Shown here one piece after another: positions 20,044 through 28,445 of a DNA stretch of 64,000 nt. The translations under genes were made by a program, and so were the position numbers. Where the stretch lies: positions 72,461 to 136,460 of the forward strand of contig CAXMQS010000092.1 in the NCBI GenBank assembly GCA_964195995.1. The letters run 5' to 3'. The notes below the pieces were generated by a model that was not told where the DNA came from, made no database searches, and worked only from the letters and a program-made list of their open reading frames with translations. This stretch comes from CAXMQS01 sp964195995. Lineage in GTDB: Bacteria; Actinomycetota; Acidimicrobiia; Spongiisociales; JAOTWH01. How positions within the stretch are numbered: the first letter of the stretch is position 1; each line of letters begins with the position of its first letter.

Positions 20044-20754
20044 ATGATGAATCGTCTCAGGATCGTCGGGATCATCCTTCTGGTCGTCGGCGTTCTGTTC
20101 ATGGTCGGAGGCGGCGTCGCCTTCTCCAAGGTGCAAGACGGCTACGGATCACTGGCAGCATTCAGCGAGGCGCAGGGCGTCGAACTGAGCTACAACGAAG
20201 ATGGGCAACTGATCGACCGCGGCACCACCGAAGGTGCCGACGCCATCATGACACTGCTCACCGATGACTGGGGATTCAGCCCCGTCAGCGGGGACCTTGA
20301 TTCCAACGACCCGTTGGTCAACACGGCCAGCGAGTTCATGTTCCAGATGGCAACGATCAACTTCCACGTGCTGCACGGCACACAGAATGTGACGCTCGCC
20401 GAAGACATCGAGTTCGAAGGCGAAGTCTTCGCAGCCGGAACGTACGAGTTCGAGGTTGACGGCCGCTACTGGACCGACTTCAACCGCAGCCACCCGCTCG
20501 AGGGACCAGCACGAGGCCAGGCATGGACCGGCACCGTGCACGGACTCGTCGGTGAACTCGGTGTCGGCACCGTCACCCACTCAGTCCTGCAGATCGGCCT
20601 TGGCATCGCAGCCATCCTCGCCGGCATCGGCTTCCTGTCGATCCTGACCGGCGGTGGCCTGGTGTGGGCCAGTCGCTCCAAGGACACGGGCGTGCCGGGA
20701 GTACCCGACACGATCCCCGAGTCGATGAGCAAGTTCGCCAGCACGGAGGCATAA
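20044..20754 (+). CDS. Two-helix membrane protein controlled by the ArsR-type repressor
   Basis: 236 residues, no family recognised. Transmembrane helix near residues 6-27 (IVGIILLVVGVLFMVGGGV), a long external region (about 30-175) rich in acidic residues, and a second helix around 178-208, then a short tail. ATG start with AGGAGG 6 nt upstream. Because three operator copies sit immediately upstream, this is very probably the main target of the neighbouring repressor. What it transports or senses cannot be told from sequence. Confidence 0.6.
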   Translation: MMNRLRIVGIILLVVGVLFMVGGGVAFSKVQDGYGSLAAFSEAQGVELSYNEDGQLIDRGTTEGADAIMTLLTDDWGFSPVSGDLDSNDPLVNTASEFMFQMATINFHVLHGTQNVTLAEDIEFEGEVFAAGTYEFEVDGRYWTDFNRSHPLEGPARGQAWTGTVHGLVGELGVGTVTHSVLQIGLGIAAILAGIGFLSILTGGGLVWASRSKDTGVPGVPDTIPESMSKFASTEA

Positions 20755-20770
20755 GACTCCTTGCCGGAGG

Positions 20771-20817
20771 ACGGAAGCCACGGCTTCCGTCGCAGAGGCC
20801 CCTTCGGGGGCCTCTGC
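20771..20817 (+). terminator. Tandem hairpins after the membrane protein gene
   Basis: A 9-bp stem (20771-20790, two-base loop) followed by a perfect 11-bp GC-rich stem with a TTCG loop (20792-20817). No T-run follows. The position between the CDS end and tRNA-Ala fits a transcription end. Confidence 0.6.
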
Positions 20818-20871
20818 CGCGTCTGGGATCAGGCCGTGTTCCGGGCACTAGCGGTACACTCCCCCGCCTTC

Positions 20872-20945
20872 GGGGGTGTAGCTCAGCCCGGCAGAGCACT
20901 ACGTTCGCAACGTAGGGGTCAGGGGTTCAAATCCCCTCACCTCCA
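20872..20945 (+). tRNA. tRNA-Ala (anticodon CGC)
   Basis: Cloverleaf with acceptor GGGGGTG paired to CACCTCC, D-arm GCTCAGCCCGGCAGAGC, anticodon stem CTACG/CGTAG around loop TTCGCAA (anticodon CGC) and T-arm GGGGTTCAAATCCCC. CCA is not encoded. A TACACT -10-like box lies at 20855-20860. Confidence 0.95.
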
Positions 20946-20953
20946 CAGAAATT

Positions 20954-21282
20954 GAGCCGTCCTTGCGCAGCAAAGACGGCTTCTTGTCTCTCCCCCCAGA
21001 GGGGGGAGTTCCGGGCCGAAGGCCCGTGGGAGGGGGGCATGGAAACGAAACAGAGCCGTCCTTGCGCAGCAGGGACGGCTTCTTGTCTCTCCCCCCAGAG
21101 GGGGGAGTCCCGGGCCGAAAGGCCCGTGGGAGGGGAGCATGAAAACAGAAACAGAGCCGTCCTTGCGCAGCAGGGACGGCTTCTTGTCTCTCCCCCCGGA
21201 GGGGGAGTCCCGGGTCGAAGGCCCGTGGGAGGGGAGCATGAAAACAGAGCCGTCCTTGCGCAGCGGGGACGGCTTCTTGGGA
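20954..21282 (+). repeat. Four-copy tandem array of a 93-101 bp hairpin-rich unit
   Basis: Units begin at 20954, 21053, 21154 and 21247; the last is cut after its first hairpin. Each full unit holds three inverted repeats: GCCGTCC...GGACGGC, CTCCCCCC...GGGGGGAG and CGGGCC...GGCCCG. Copies are nearly identical. The array fills the space between tRNA-Ala and the DUF3179 gene. An ORF stays open through it on both strands, but this is a by-product of composition. Possible roles are transcription termination, RNA processing or repeat-mediated structure. Confidence 0.8.
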
Positions 21283-21314
21283 AGCGTTCTTATGGCGGCG
21301 ATGTTGCAGAGAGC

Positions 21315-22478
21315 GTGAAGTCCTTCGCCGTGACCGCAGCCCTGGCTGGTGTCGTGATTTTGGCGGCCTGCAGCGATACGACTTTGACAACAACGGCGCC
21401 GACGACAACCACCACGACACCGCCACCAGCGCCGGCACGAGCTCCTTTGCCGCCGCCGGTCGATCTTTCAGTCCACATCGTGCCGTTGGAGGACGTCTAC
21501 CTCGACACGTTCGGCTCCGGTGCGCTGCCTCTGTCGGAGTCGAACCTGGAGATACGTGAGGCGCTTATCGACGCCATCCCCCCGCTCGACCGCCCTGTCT
21601 ACGAGTCGGCGGCAGAAGCATTCTGGCTCGCCGACGATGACCTCGTCCTCGGGTACCTCGGCGACCGGGCATACGCGTACCCGATCCGGATCCTCAACTT
21701 CCACGAGATCGTCAACGATGAGATCGACGGAGTGCCGGTGCTTGTCAGCTATTGCCCACTGTGCCGGAGCGGCGTCGTCTTCGATCGTCGGCTCGGTGAT
21801 CAGGTGCTGACCTTCGGCAACACCAGCGCCCTTTACGACTCAGATCTGGTGATGTTCGACCGCCAGACGGGGACCTATTGGTGGCAGGTGCCCGGAAGGG
21901 GAATCGTCGGCACACTTAGCGGTGAGGAATTGACGGCACTGCCCTCGGTTACGACTACCTGGGCGGTGTGGAAGATGACCTACCCCGACACCGTTGTCTT
22001 GAGCAGAGAAACCGGATTCTCTCGACCCTATGAGCGCGACCCGTTCGTGGGATACGCCGAGAGTCTCGATAGCGGAAGCTTCCCTTTCCCAGTGTCCGCC
22101 GCAGCCACCGACGACCGCCTTAGGGCCTCTGAGGTGGTTCTTGGTGTCGCCATCGCCGGCAGCCATCGCGTCTACCCGCTCGGCATCCTCGGTGACGCGG
22201 CTTTCAACGACGAGATCGAGGGAATGCCGCTGGTCGTTCTCTCCCGGCTCGACGGACCGTCCGGGGCCGCCTACTCGGCTGTGATCGGCAACCGCCAGTT
22301 GACGTTCGAGACCCGAGACGGTGAGGTCTTCGACCGAGAGACGGACAGCCGCTGGACCTTCGGTGGACTCGCAGTTGAAGGCGAACTGGCTGGTGAGACC
22401 CTGGAGGCCCTCCCAAGTCGCACGACCTTCTGGTTCGCATACGTGGCCGCCTTCCCCGAGGCGACGATCGCGGGTTGA
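21315..22478 (+). CDS. DUF3179 domain lipoprotein
   Basis: 387 residues. N-terminus MKSFAVTAALAGVVILAAC is a lipoprotein signal, then a Thr/Pro-rich linker and the DUF3179 domain with AYAYPIRILNFHEIVND and SYCPLCRSGVVFDR (paired Cys). DUF3179 proteins are extracytoplasmic and of unknown function. I choose GTG at 21315 because it gives a proper signal peptide; the open frame continues upstream through the hairpin repeats but that part is not protein-like. Confidence 0.8.
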   Translation: MKSFAVTAALAGVVILAACSDTTLTTTAPTTTTTTPPPAPARAPLPPPVDLSVHIVPLEDVYLDTFGSGALPLSESNLEIREALIDAIPPLDRPVYESAAEAFWLADDDLVLGYLGDRAYAYPIRILNFHEIVNDEIDGVPVLVSYCPLCRSGVVFDRRLGDQVLTFGNTSALYDSDLVMFDRQTGTYWWQVPGRGIVGTLSGEELTALPSVTTTWAVWKMTYPDTVVLSRETGFSRPYERDPFVGYAESLDSGSFPFPVSAAATDDRLRASEVVLGVAIAGSHRVYPLGILGDAAFNDEIEGMPLVVLSRLDGPSGAAYSAVIGNRQLTFETRDGEVFDRETDSRWTFGGLAVEGELAGETLEALPSRTTFWFAYVAAFPEATIAG

Positions 22479-22510
22479 TCAAGGAGCCTCGCTCCTCTCG
22501 GCGCCTCTGC

Positions 22511-22516
22511 TACTTT
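22511..22516 (+). promoter_or_regulatory. -10 box of leaderless squalene/phytoene synthase gene
   Basis: TACTTT, 7 nt before the ATG at 22524; there is no Shine-Dalgarno before that ATG. Confidence 0.5.
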
Positions 22517-22523
22517 GTTTCCG

Positions 22524-23627
22524 ATGCCACGCCGAATCGACAGGTTCCGCCCTGTTCTGTTACTGAGGGGCCTGCGAGCTAGACGCGAGCAGCCCGATCT
22601 CGCTGGGCTTGCCGCCGAGACCGACGCCGAGGCGTTCGTGTGGCGGATCCTGCCGCACGCCGCCCGTAGTTTCGCCACCAGCATCGTTGTGCTGCCGAAG
22701 GCACATGCTCTGACAGCCGCCGTCGCCTACCTGTACTGTCGCATGCTCGACACCTACGAGGACCTGCTTCCCGAGAAGACGGCGAGACCGGAGGCGCTCC
22801 GTCTGTTCGCTCGCCGCTTCGAGCTCGATCCCATTCCAGCCGCCTCCCCCATCGATGACGCTCTGGCGCGAGACGAAAGGGACCGGCTTGGCTTGCTCCT
22901 CGTGAATCGTTGCCATCTCGTTGACGGGGTATTGGACACACTTCCCGTCGCCACCAGGGAGTCCATCGCTCGGCTGGTCTCTTCCATGGCCGAGGGCATG
23001 GCGCAGTCTGCTGACACCTTCGAGCGCCAGGGCGGGGTGCTGATCGATAGCGAGCAGGTCGCTCAGTACAGCCATCATGTCATCGGCAACCCGGCCCTCT
23101 TCATTCTGACCCTCCTGAGTGAGAGGACGCCGACCCGCGCTCAGGAGGGGGATGCGCTGATGGTGAGCGAGATGATCCAACTGGCCAACATCACTCGGGA
23201 CATCGAGAAGGATCTCCACCGGGGCGTCGGCTACCACCACACTCTCAAGCCGTTTCTCAACGCCACCGGCGACGCCGCCCAGCGACGTGAGGTGGTACGA
23301 CGAGTGCGGGAGGAGTACCTCGGCCACGCCCTAGCGGCTGTTCCCGCGTACCGGCGCCTCTTCGATGGGTCGTCAGCACGTTTGACTCCCGGGACGAGAA
23401 TGGCGGCAGTTCTGATGATGCTGCACACCGACCAGCACTATCAGCGATGCGCCGTCATGGCAGGCCACGAAACGTGGGGCCGGCGGCGCGGCAAGGTGCG
23501 CACGGCGGCAGCCGCCCTACCCGCCTTCCTGTCTATCACGGGAGCGCGCCGGACGCTGCTGAGAATCGAGAACGACTTCCTCGAGGCCGCAGCAAGACAG
23601 CGGGCGCGAGCCGTGGCCACGACCTAG
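22524..23627 (+). CDS. Squalene/phytoene synthase family protein
   Basis: Head-to-head prenyl transferase fold, 367 residues. The first Asp-rich motif is YLYCRMLDTYED and the second is QLANITRDIEKDLHRG; ARSFATSIVVLP precedes the first, as in phytoene and squalene synthases. Product (squalene, phytoene or other) cannot be decided, and no desaturase or cyclase is adjacent. ATG at 22524 is preferred over TTG at 22515 because a TACTTT box lies 7 nt upstream. Its stop overlaps the convergent permease stop in a CTAG. Confidence 0.88.
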   Translation: MPRRIDRFRPVLLLRGLRARREQPDLAGLAAETDAEAFVWRILPHAARSFATSIVVLPKAHALTAAVAYLYCRMLDTYEDLLPEKTARPEALRLFARRFELDPIPAASPIDDALARDERDRLGLLLVNRCHLVDGVLDTLPVATRESIARLVSSMAEGMAQSADTFERQGGVLIDSEQVAQYSHHVIGNPALFILTLLSERTPTRAQEGDALMVSEMIQLANITRDIEKDLHRGVGYHHTLKPFLNATGDAAQRREVVRRVREEYLGHALAAVPAYRRLFDGSSARLTPGTRMAAVLMMLHTDQHYQRCAVMAGHETWGRRRGKVRTAAAALPAFLSITGARRTLLRIENDFLEAAARQRARAVATT

Positions 23628-25780
23628 CGCAACAGGCGCTCCAGTATCCGTCCGGCGAGTGACGGCCGCCTACCGAGCTCGTGAGTCCTCACCAGTAGCA
23701 ACGGCGCGTCGACACGATCACGGATGCCATCTGCGAGGTCTGTAAGGAACCGGAATCGCGAACGGAGAGCTCCCATGATCACGAGATCGGCGCCACGCGA
23801 CCGTTGCGCCAGTTCAGCAACGAGGGCGTCGCTCTGAGCTATCTCGCTAACGGTGGGAACCCCGACCACGGCGTCGAGTTCCTCGTGGTAGGACCGCAGG
23901 GAGTGCACCTGGCGGCCGCTGGCGTTGGCCGAGAGGACGTGCACTAGTCGAATCGTCGCGTCTTCGGCGGCCGAGAAGCGACCCGCGATGTTGATCTTGA
24001 TCGGATCGAGAGGTCCACCGGAACCAAGCACCACAACGTCGTCGATGTCACCGAGATACCGGCCGCCCAGGAAGGCGAAATCGCAGAGCACCCTGTCACC
24101 GAGCCATTCCATGTCTCCCGAGAAACCACGCTCTTCCGCGCCCATATCGGTTAGCACCAGATCAACTGCGTTGTCTGTGACGGTTGCCTCCAGCTCGGCC
24201 CGGCGATGCCGTCCGGCTATCCGAACGACCGAGATGTCAAGGCCCTCGCGAGTGGCTATCGCGGCAAGGCTCCGCTCGGGCTCACCGTCTTCATCACCCC
24301 CTGCCGATCGGGACATAACAGCGAACTGGATTGACGCCTGCTGTGCGGCAACGGTTGATGCCGCGCGCAACAGGTCGCTCAGTCTCCGCTCGTTGGTGTT
24401 GGGCCGGACCGGAATCAGAATGCGACGCTTGCCTGGGCCAGACAGCTCGTCACGTGACTCCAGCACCAGTCGCTTCATGGCCCTCACCCTGAGGGCATCC
24501 GACCAGGCGCTTTCGGGGTTGGTCCGGGAGCGAGCGAAGATGCGGTACCAGCCAACGCCAATGGCAACGATCAGCACTGCGCCGATGATGGGCACGACGC
24601 CCATCTGGCTCAGAAGAATGAGCGGGGCAACGATCCCAAAGATCTGTATCCACGGATAGAGAGGGCTCTTGAAAGCTGGGCGGTACCAGTCGAGCCGGCT
24701 CTCTCTGAAAGCGATGAGCGCCACGTTCTCCATGGCGAAGACGAGAAGCTGGAAGGCCGACGCCAGTTTCGCCAGCTCGAGGATCGGGAAGACGATGATC
24801 AGGACAAGAAGCACGCCGCCGGTGAGCACCACCGAGGCGACCGGGGTTCCGCGTGACCCGATGCGGCCGAGAGCGCTGGGAGCCAGTGCATTGCGCGCCA
24901 TCGCCAGCGGGTACCGCGATGACGCCAGGATTCCCGAGTTGGCCATCGAGAGGAGGGCAAGCACGGCGACGATGCTGATGGCGAACTCGGCACCGTTCCC
25001 GGCGACGGCTTTTGTGGCAAGGGCGACCGGCGTCGCGCTCTTGTCGAGATCACTGGCTGGAGTGACCCCAACGATCACGAAGGCGATCGCCGGGTAGAGG
25101 AACAGCATGATGACGATGCTGGTGAGGATTCCCCGGGGAATGTTGCGAGCGGGTCGGCGGACCTCTTCGGCAATGCTGGCGATATTGGTAAGTCCGGCGT
25201 AGGAAACGAACACGATCCCCGTCGCCGCCAACAGCCCGCCATAGCCCTTTGGCAGGAAGGGTTCGAAACGGTCGGTGTCGATGTCGCCAACACCGACGAA
25301 CACGAAGATGGCAAGCGCGATGAGGACAGCGGACACGATCACCGTCTGGAAACGCCCCGAGTGACGGACGCCGTACACGTTCACAACTATGAGGGCCGCA
25401 CCAAGCCCCAGAGCGATCATCTTCACCGGAGCACCTTCGAAACCGAGCTTGAGGTATTCGCTTAGCCCCTCAAGCGCGAACGCCGACTTGAAGACGAGAG
25501 AGAACCACACGCCGAAGCCGGCGATCGTTCCTAGCAACGGGCCCATGGCCCTGTCGATGTAGAGGTAGGTCCCGCCGGCGTGCGGCATCGCAGTGGCCAT
25601 TTCTGACTTGCTCAAGGCGGCCGGCAGAACGATGAGCCCGGCGAGGACGTAAGCCACAACGATGGCCGGGCCGGCTACGGAGGCGGCCAATCCGGGGAGG
25701 ACGAAGATGCCGCTTCCCACCATCGCACCGATGCTGATGGTGAGTACGGCGTACAACCCGAGGTCGCGCTTTAGATCCAG
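23624..25780 (-). CDS. APC-family amino-acid permease with C-terminal universal-stress-like domains
   Basis: About 718 residues. Residues 1-420 form a roughly 12-helix APC transporter (IGAMVGSGIFVLPG, SYAGLTNIASIAEEVRRPARNIPRG). Residues about 440-700 are soluble, with two UspA-like alpha/beta units (RRILIPVRPNTNERR; DLVIMGALRSRF; APLLLVRT), probably a cytoplasmic nucleotide-sensing tail. The listed TTG (25756) would cut the conserved LDLKRDLG lead; a CTG at 25780 with GGAG 6 nt upstream restores it and is used here. The substrate is unknown. Confidence 0.85.
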   Translation of the reverse strand: MDLKRDLGLYAVLTISIGAMVGSGIFVLPGLAASVAGPAIVVAYVLAGLIVLPAALSKSEMATAMPHAGGTYLYIDRAMGPLLGTIAGFGVWFSLVFKSAFALEGLSEYLKLGFEGAPVKMIALGLGAALIVVNVYGVRHSGRFQTVIVSAVLIALAIFVFVGVGDIDTDRFEPFLPKGYGGLLAATGIVFVSYAGLTNIASIAEEVRRPARNIPRGILTSIVIMLFLYPAIAFVIVGVTPASDLDKSATPVALATKAVAGNGAEFAISIVAVLALLSMANSGILASSRYPLAMARNALAPSALGRIGSRGTPVASVVLTGGVLLVLIIVFPILELAKLASAFQLLVFAMENVALIAFRESRLDWYRPAFKSPLYPWIQIFGIVAPLILLSQMGVVPIIGAVLIVAIGVGWYRIFARSRTNPESAWSDALRVRAMKRLVLESRDELSGPGKRRILIPVRPNTNERRLSDLLRAASTVAAQQASIQFAVMSRSAGGDEDGEPERSLAAIATREGLDISVVRIAGRHRRAELEATVTDNAVDLVLTDMGAEERGFSGDMEWLGDRVLCDFAFLGGRYLGDIDDVVVLGSGGPLDPIKINIAGRFSAAEDATIRLVHVLSANASGRQVHSLRSYHEELDAVVGVPTVSEIAQSDALVAELAQRSRGADLVIMGALRSRFRFLTDLADGIRDRVDAPLLLVRTHELGRRPSLAGRILERLLR

Positions 25781-25849
25781 AGGCGGCTCCGAATGGAGGA
25801 TGTGACTGAAGGAGCCTAGAGGGGTGGCGCTTACGACACGGGTTGCGGC

Positions 25850-26347
25850 CTAGAAGTCGAAGGGGAACCCGTGGATCTCAACGCCTTCCTTCCAGGTAGG
25901 CTGGTTCTCTCTCAGATCCATGAACATGTCGATGTGTCCAAGGATGTTGAACCCGGCTCGGTGGAAGGCCCGGATGGCATCAACATTGCGAGCCACCGGC
26001 CGAATTGTGAGATGAGTAACACCTCTCGCCAGCGCCTCCCGGCGCAACTCCTCGAGCAACCTGGCACCGACACCGCGAGAACGGTGCTCCTCGGTGACAA
26101 CTATGGGCTCAACCTCTGCCTCGCTGCCGTCAAGCAACAACCCGGCCATGCCAACCACTTCCCCATCCACCTCGGCGAGCCAGATTCCTGCAAGGCGAGA
26201 GTCGGCCAGAAGGGGATCGAAATCAGCTGCCGGGTCGGAGCCGCCAATAGACGGCGACTCGTAGATGAGGCGGTGGCGCTCCGTGAGTTCCACCCACAGG
26301 GCACGGCAGGCCGTTTCGTCAGCTGGTCCGAACATCCGAATCTGCAC
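25850..26347 (-). CDS. GNAT-family N-acetyltransferase
   Basis: 165 residues with the acetyl-CoA motif VTEEHRSRGVGARLLEEL, preceded by beta strands containing GEVVGMAGLLLDG, and a C-terminal AIRAFHRAGFNILGH. Typical of small GNAT enzymes; the substrate is unknown. GTG at 26347 is supported by TACCTT 6 nt upstream, an unusually clear leaderless start. Confidence 0.86.
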   Translation of the reverse strand: MQIRMFGPADETACRALWVELTERHRLIYESPSIGGSDPAADFDPLLADSRLAGIWLAEVDGEVVGMAGLLLDGSEAEVEPIVVTEEHRSRGVGARLLEELRREALARGVTHLTIRPVARNVDAIRAFHRAGFNILGHIDMFMDLRENQPTWKEGVEIHGFPFDF

Positions 26348-26353
26348 GCCACG

Positions 26354-26359
26354 AAGGTA
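26354..26359 (-). promoter_or_regulatory. -10 box of leaderless GNAT gene
   Basis: TACCTT on the minus strand, 6 nt before the GTG at 26347. Confidence 0.5.
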
Positions 26360-26411
26360 GCGGGCAATACAGCGGTGAATGGTGCCGCGGCAACCGCTGC
26401 GACGGGCCCGT

Positions 26412-26822
26412 CTAGCCGGCTACGACGCGGACTTCGCTCTGAGTTACCGGCTCGCTGACGGAAGTGGCAACAGCCTGTGACTGCTGCTTAACCTGCAGGA
26501 GAAGGGCGATGTATGCCGCTAGAACGGCGTCAACGATGAGGCTGGTCGAGAGCCACACCCAGCTACCCGTGTACAGCGCCATGCCCAGGGTGGCGACGGC
26601 GAGCATGCCGAGACCGATGAGGATCTGTCGGCGTCGTGCCTTGGCTCGTGAACGGCCCGCCTGCGCTTCGGCATTCACGGCTCGCACCGCTGCCAATTTG
26701 GCTGTCGATCGGGCAAAATTCTCCGTCGTGTTGATCGGCGCCTCACGTCGCGATGTCACGAGCGACGGTATGAGGAGTGCCGCCCAAACACCTGCCAGCA
26801 AGATGAAAAGGACGATTTCTAT
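26412..26822 (-). CDS. Small two-helix membrane protein, unknown function
   Basis: About 136 residues: an N-terminal helix (EIVLFILLAGVWAALLIPSL) followed by a basic segment rich in Arg/Ala, then a second hydrophobic stretch (LIGLGMLAVATLGMALY and LIVDAVLAAYIALLL). This resembles actinobacterial uncharacterised membrane proteins that start directly with the first helix. No ATG, GTG or TTG lies at that point. CGGAGG is 7 nt before an ATA (26822) and 4 nt before an ATC (26825); a TACCCT box lies just upstream. The nearest ordinary start is TTG at 26885, before that promoter. Confidence 0.6.
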   Translation of the reverse strand: MEIVLFILLAGVWAALLIPSLVTSRREAPINTTENFARSTAKLAAVRAVNAEAQAGRSRAKARRRQILIGLGMLAVATLGMALYTGSWVWLSTSLIVDAVLAAYIALLLQVKQQSQAVATSVSEPVTQSEVRVVAG

Positions 26823-26955
26823 GATTCTGCCTCCGCTTGTTGGCGAGGGTATGCCCCTTGACGCGCGCCTACAAGTATTCAGCAAGCGCGAAAAGCGACA
26901 CTGAGTCGCGAATTCAATCTACCTGCGCCTCGGAACCTCCGCCACTCTCGCTCGA

Positions 26956-26986
26956 CGGGTGCTGGCTGCGAACTAGCCAGCACCCG
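26956..26986. terminator. 12-bp perfect hairpin downstream of plsY
   Basis: Arms at 26956-26967 and 26975-26986 around GCGAACT. It sits about 135 nt past the plsY stop in the direction of plsY transcription. No T-run, so the terminator role is tentative. The rest of 26886-27121 shows nothing else. Confidence 0.45.
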
Positions 26987-27121
26987 CCGTCGCCACCGCC
27001 ATGTCCGCTTCCGGACCCCAAGCAAAAGCAGCCAGGAACGCCGCGACGCTGAGCCAAGGAACCAGGTATCCGTTGCCGACGACCGGGGTTTAGAGCTCTT
27101 GCCCCAAGGAACGCCGTTGGC

Positions 27122-27700
27122 TCAACCGATCCGACGTTCCTTCCCCGTCGCCAGTCGCCTGATGTTCTCGTGATGTCGGGCCAGGACAAGGAGAGCGATC
27201 GCCGCCGCCAGCACGAGGGACCACCCGCGTTCGCCCGCGATCGCCAGGGCCGGGACCCAGGCGACTGCAAGGATCAGAGAGCCCGCTGACGCCACCTTGG
27301 TGACCGCCAGCTGAGTGCCCCACAAGACCAGCGACCCAATCCCAACCCACGGGGACGTGACGAGGAACACCCCGATGGCCGCCGCCACACCCTTGCCGCC
27401 ACCCAGGGGCCGCCACGCCGGGAAACAGTGGCCGAGGACCGCAGCCAGCCCGGCGGCGTAGGCGACGGTGTCGGCGTCACCGAGCCACAGCCCGACGGCC
27501 GCCGCCAACGATCCCTTGCCGGTGTCGCCGAGGACGGTGAGCAGAGCACGCTGTTTGCCGACGGTGCGGGCGACGTTGGCCGTGCCCGGATTGCCGCTTC
27601 CTACGGAGTAGATGTCGACACCGGCGAACCTGGGGACGATCACGCCGAACAGCGCACCTCCCAGCAGGTATCCGACGACGACGGCTGCGAATGTTCCCAC
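27122..27700 (-). CDS. plsY: Glycerol-3-phosphate acyltransferase PlsY
   Basis: Integral membrane enzyme that acylates glycerol 3-phosphate with acyl-phosphate, the first step of phospholipid synthesis. The three PlsY motifs are visible: GSGNPGTANVARTVG, GGGKGVAAA and HHENIRRL. About six hydrophobic helices; 192 residues. GTG start. Together with pgsA and glpK (at 3-5 kb) this covers part of glycerophospholipid supply, though the genes are far apart. Divergent from the PPOX gene. Confidence 0.93.
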   Translation of the reverse strand: MGTFAAVVVGYLLGGALFGVIVPRFAGVDIYSVGSGNPGTANVARTVGKQRALLTVLGDTGKGSLAAAVGLWLGDADTVAYAAGLAAVLGHCFPAWRPLGGGKGVAAAIGVFLVTSPWVGIGSLVLWGTQLAVTKVASAGSLILAVAWVPALAIAGERGWSLVLAAAIALLVLARHHENIRRLATGKERRIG

Positions 27701-27748
27701 TAAGTCGCGAATCTTAGGTTGTACGCTCCGGCCGCGACGAGGAGATAG

Positions 27749-28402
27749 ATGGGCACCGAGTTCACCCAGACCGACCGCACGACCTTCGGGCGATTGCCGG
27801 AGCGCGGCTCACACGATGTCGACGCGGCCTACGCGATCTTGGACGAAGCCCTCTTCTGCCACGTCGGCTTCGTGTTCGACGGCAAGCCTGCCGTCATTCC
27901 CACCATCCACGCCAGGGACGGTGACCGCTTGGTGCTGCATGGTTCGGTGGCATCTCGCATGCTGCGCACCCTCAAACAGGGCGTCGAAGTTTGCGTTGTG
28001 GTGACGATCCTGGACGCGCTGGTCATGGCACGGTCGGCCTTCCATCACTCCATGAACTACCGATCAGTGGTTGTTTACGGCCGGGCCCGCCTTGTCGAAG
28101 ACCTCGAGGACAAGCTCGCAGCGATGGCGGCGGTAACCGAGCATGTCGCGCAGGGACGCTGGTCCGATGCTCGCCAGCCCAACCGCAAGGAGATACAGGC
28201 GACCATGATCATCGAGGTCCCGCTCGCCGAAGCCTCTGTGAAGATGAGGAGCGGTCCCCCTGGAGACGACGCCGAGGACATGGAGCTCGATGTCTGGGCT
28301 GGCCTCATCCCGGTGTCGACCGAGTTCGGAACGCCCATCGCCGCGCCCGATCTCATGGAATCGGTCGACCTCTCCGATTACCTCAGGGACTACACCCGCT
28401 AA
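27749..28402 (+). CDS. Pyridoxamine 5'-phosphate oxidase-like flavin-binding protein
   Basis: 217 residues of the split-barrel PNPOx-like/NimA-type fold: ALFCHVGFVFDGKPAVIPTIH, VLHGSVASRMLRTL and the conserved FHHSMNYRSVVVYGRARLV region. Such proteins bind FMN or related cofactors; the reaction is unknown. The ATG has a GAGGAGA ribosome-binding site 4 nt upstream. Confidence 0.85.
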   Translation: MGTEFTQTDRTTFGRLPERGSHDVDAAYAILDEALFCHVGFVFDGKPAVIPTIHARDGDRLVLHGSVASRMLRTLKQGVEVCVVVTILDALVMARSAFHHSMNYRSVVVYGRARLVEDLEDKLAAMAAVTEHVAQGRWSDARQPNRKEIQATMIIEVPLAEASVKMRSGPPGDDAEDMELDVWAGLIPVSTEFGTPIAAPDLMESVDLSDYLRDYTR

Positions 28403-28433
28403 CAGGTCTCTTCACCTGGCTCCCGGCATCGTT

Positions 28434-28439
28434 TACGTT
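28434..28439 (+). promoter_or_regulatory. -10 box of leaderless gene at 28446
   Basis: TACGTT, 6 nt before GTG at 28446. Confidence 0.45.
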
Positions 28440-28445
28440 GCGGCG

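Noticed and set aside
20954..21282. CRISPR array
   Set aside because: Units are nearly identical along their whole length; there are no short repeats with differing spacers and no cas genes.
20952..21314. 120-residue N-terminal extension of the DUF3179 protein through the hairpin repeats
   Set aside because: A proper lipoprotein signal starts at 21315; the extension is translated repeat DNA, and unit lengths of 99, 101 and 93 bp do not keep frame.
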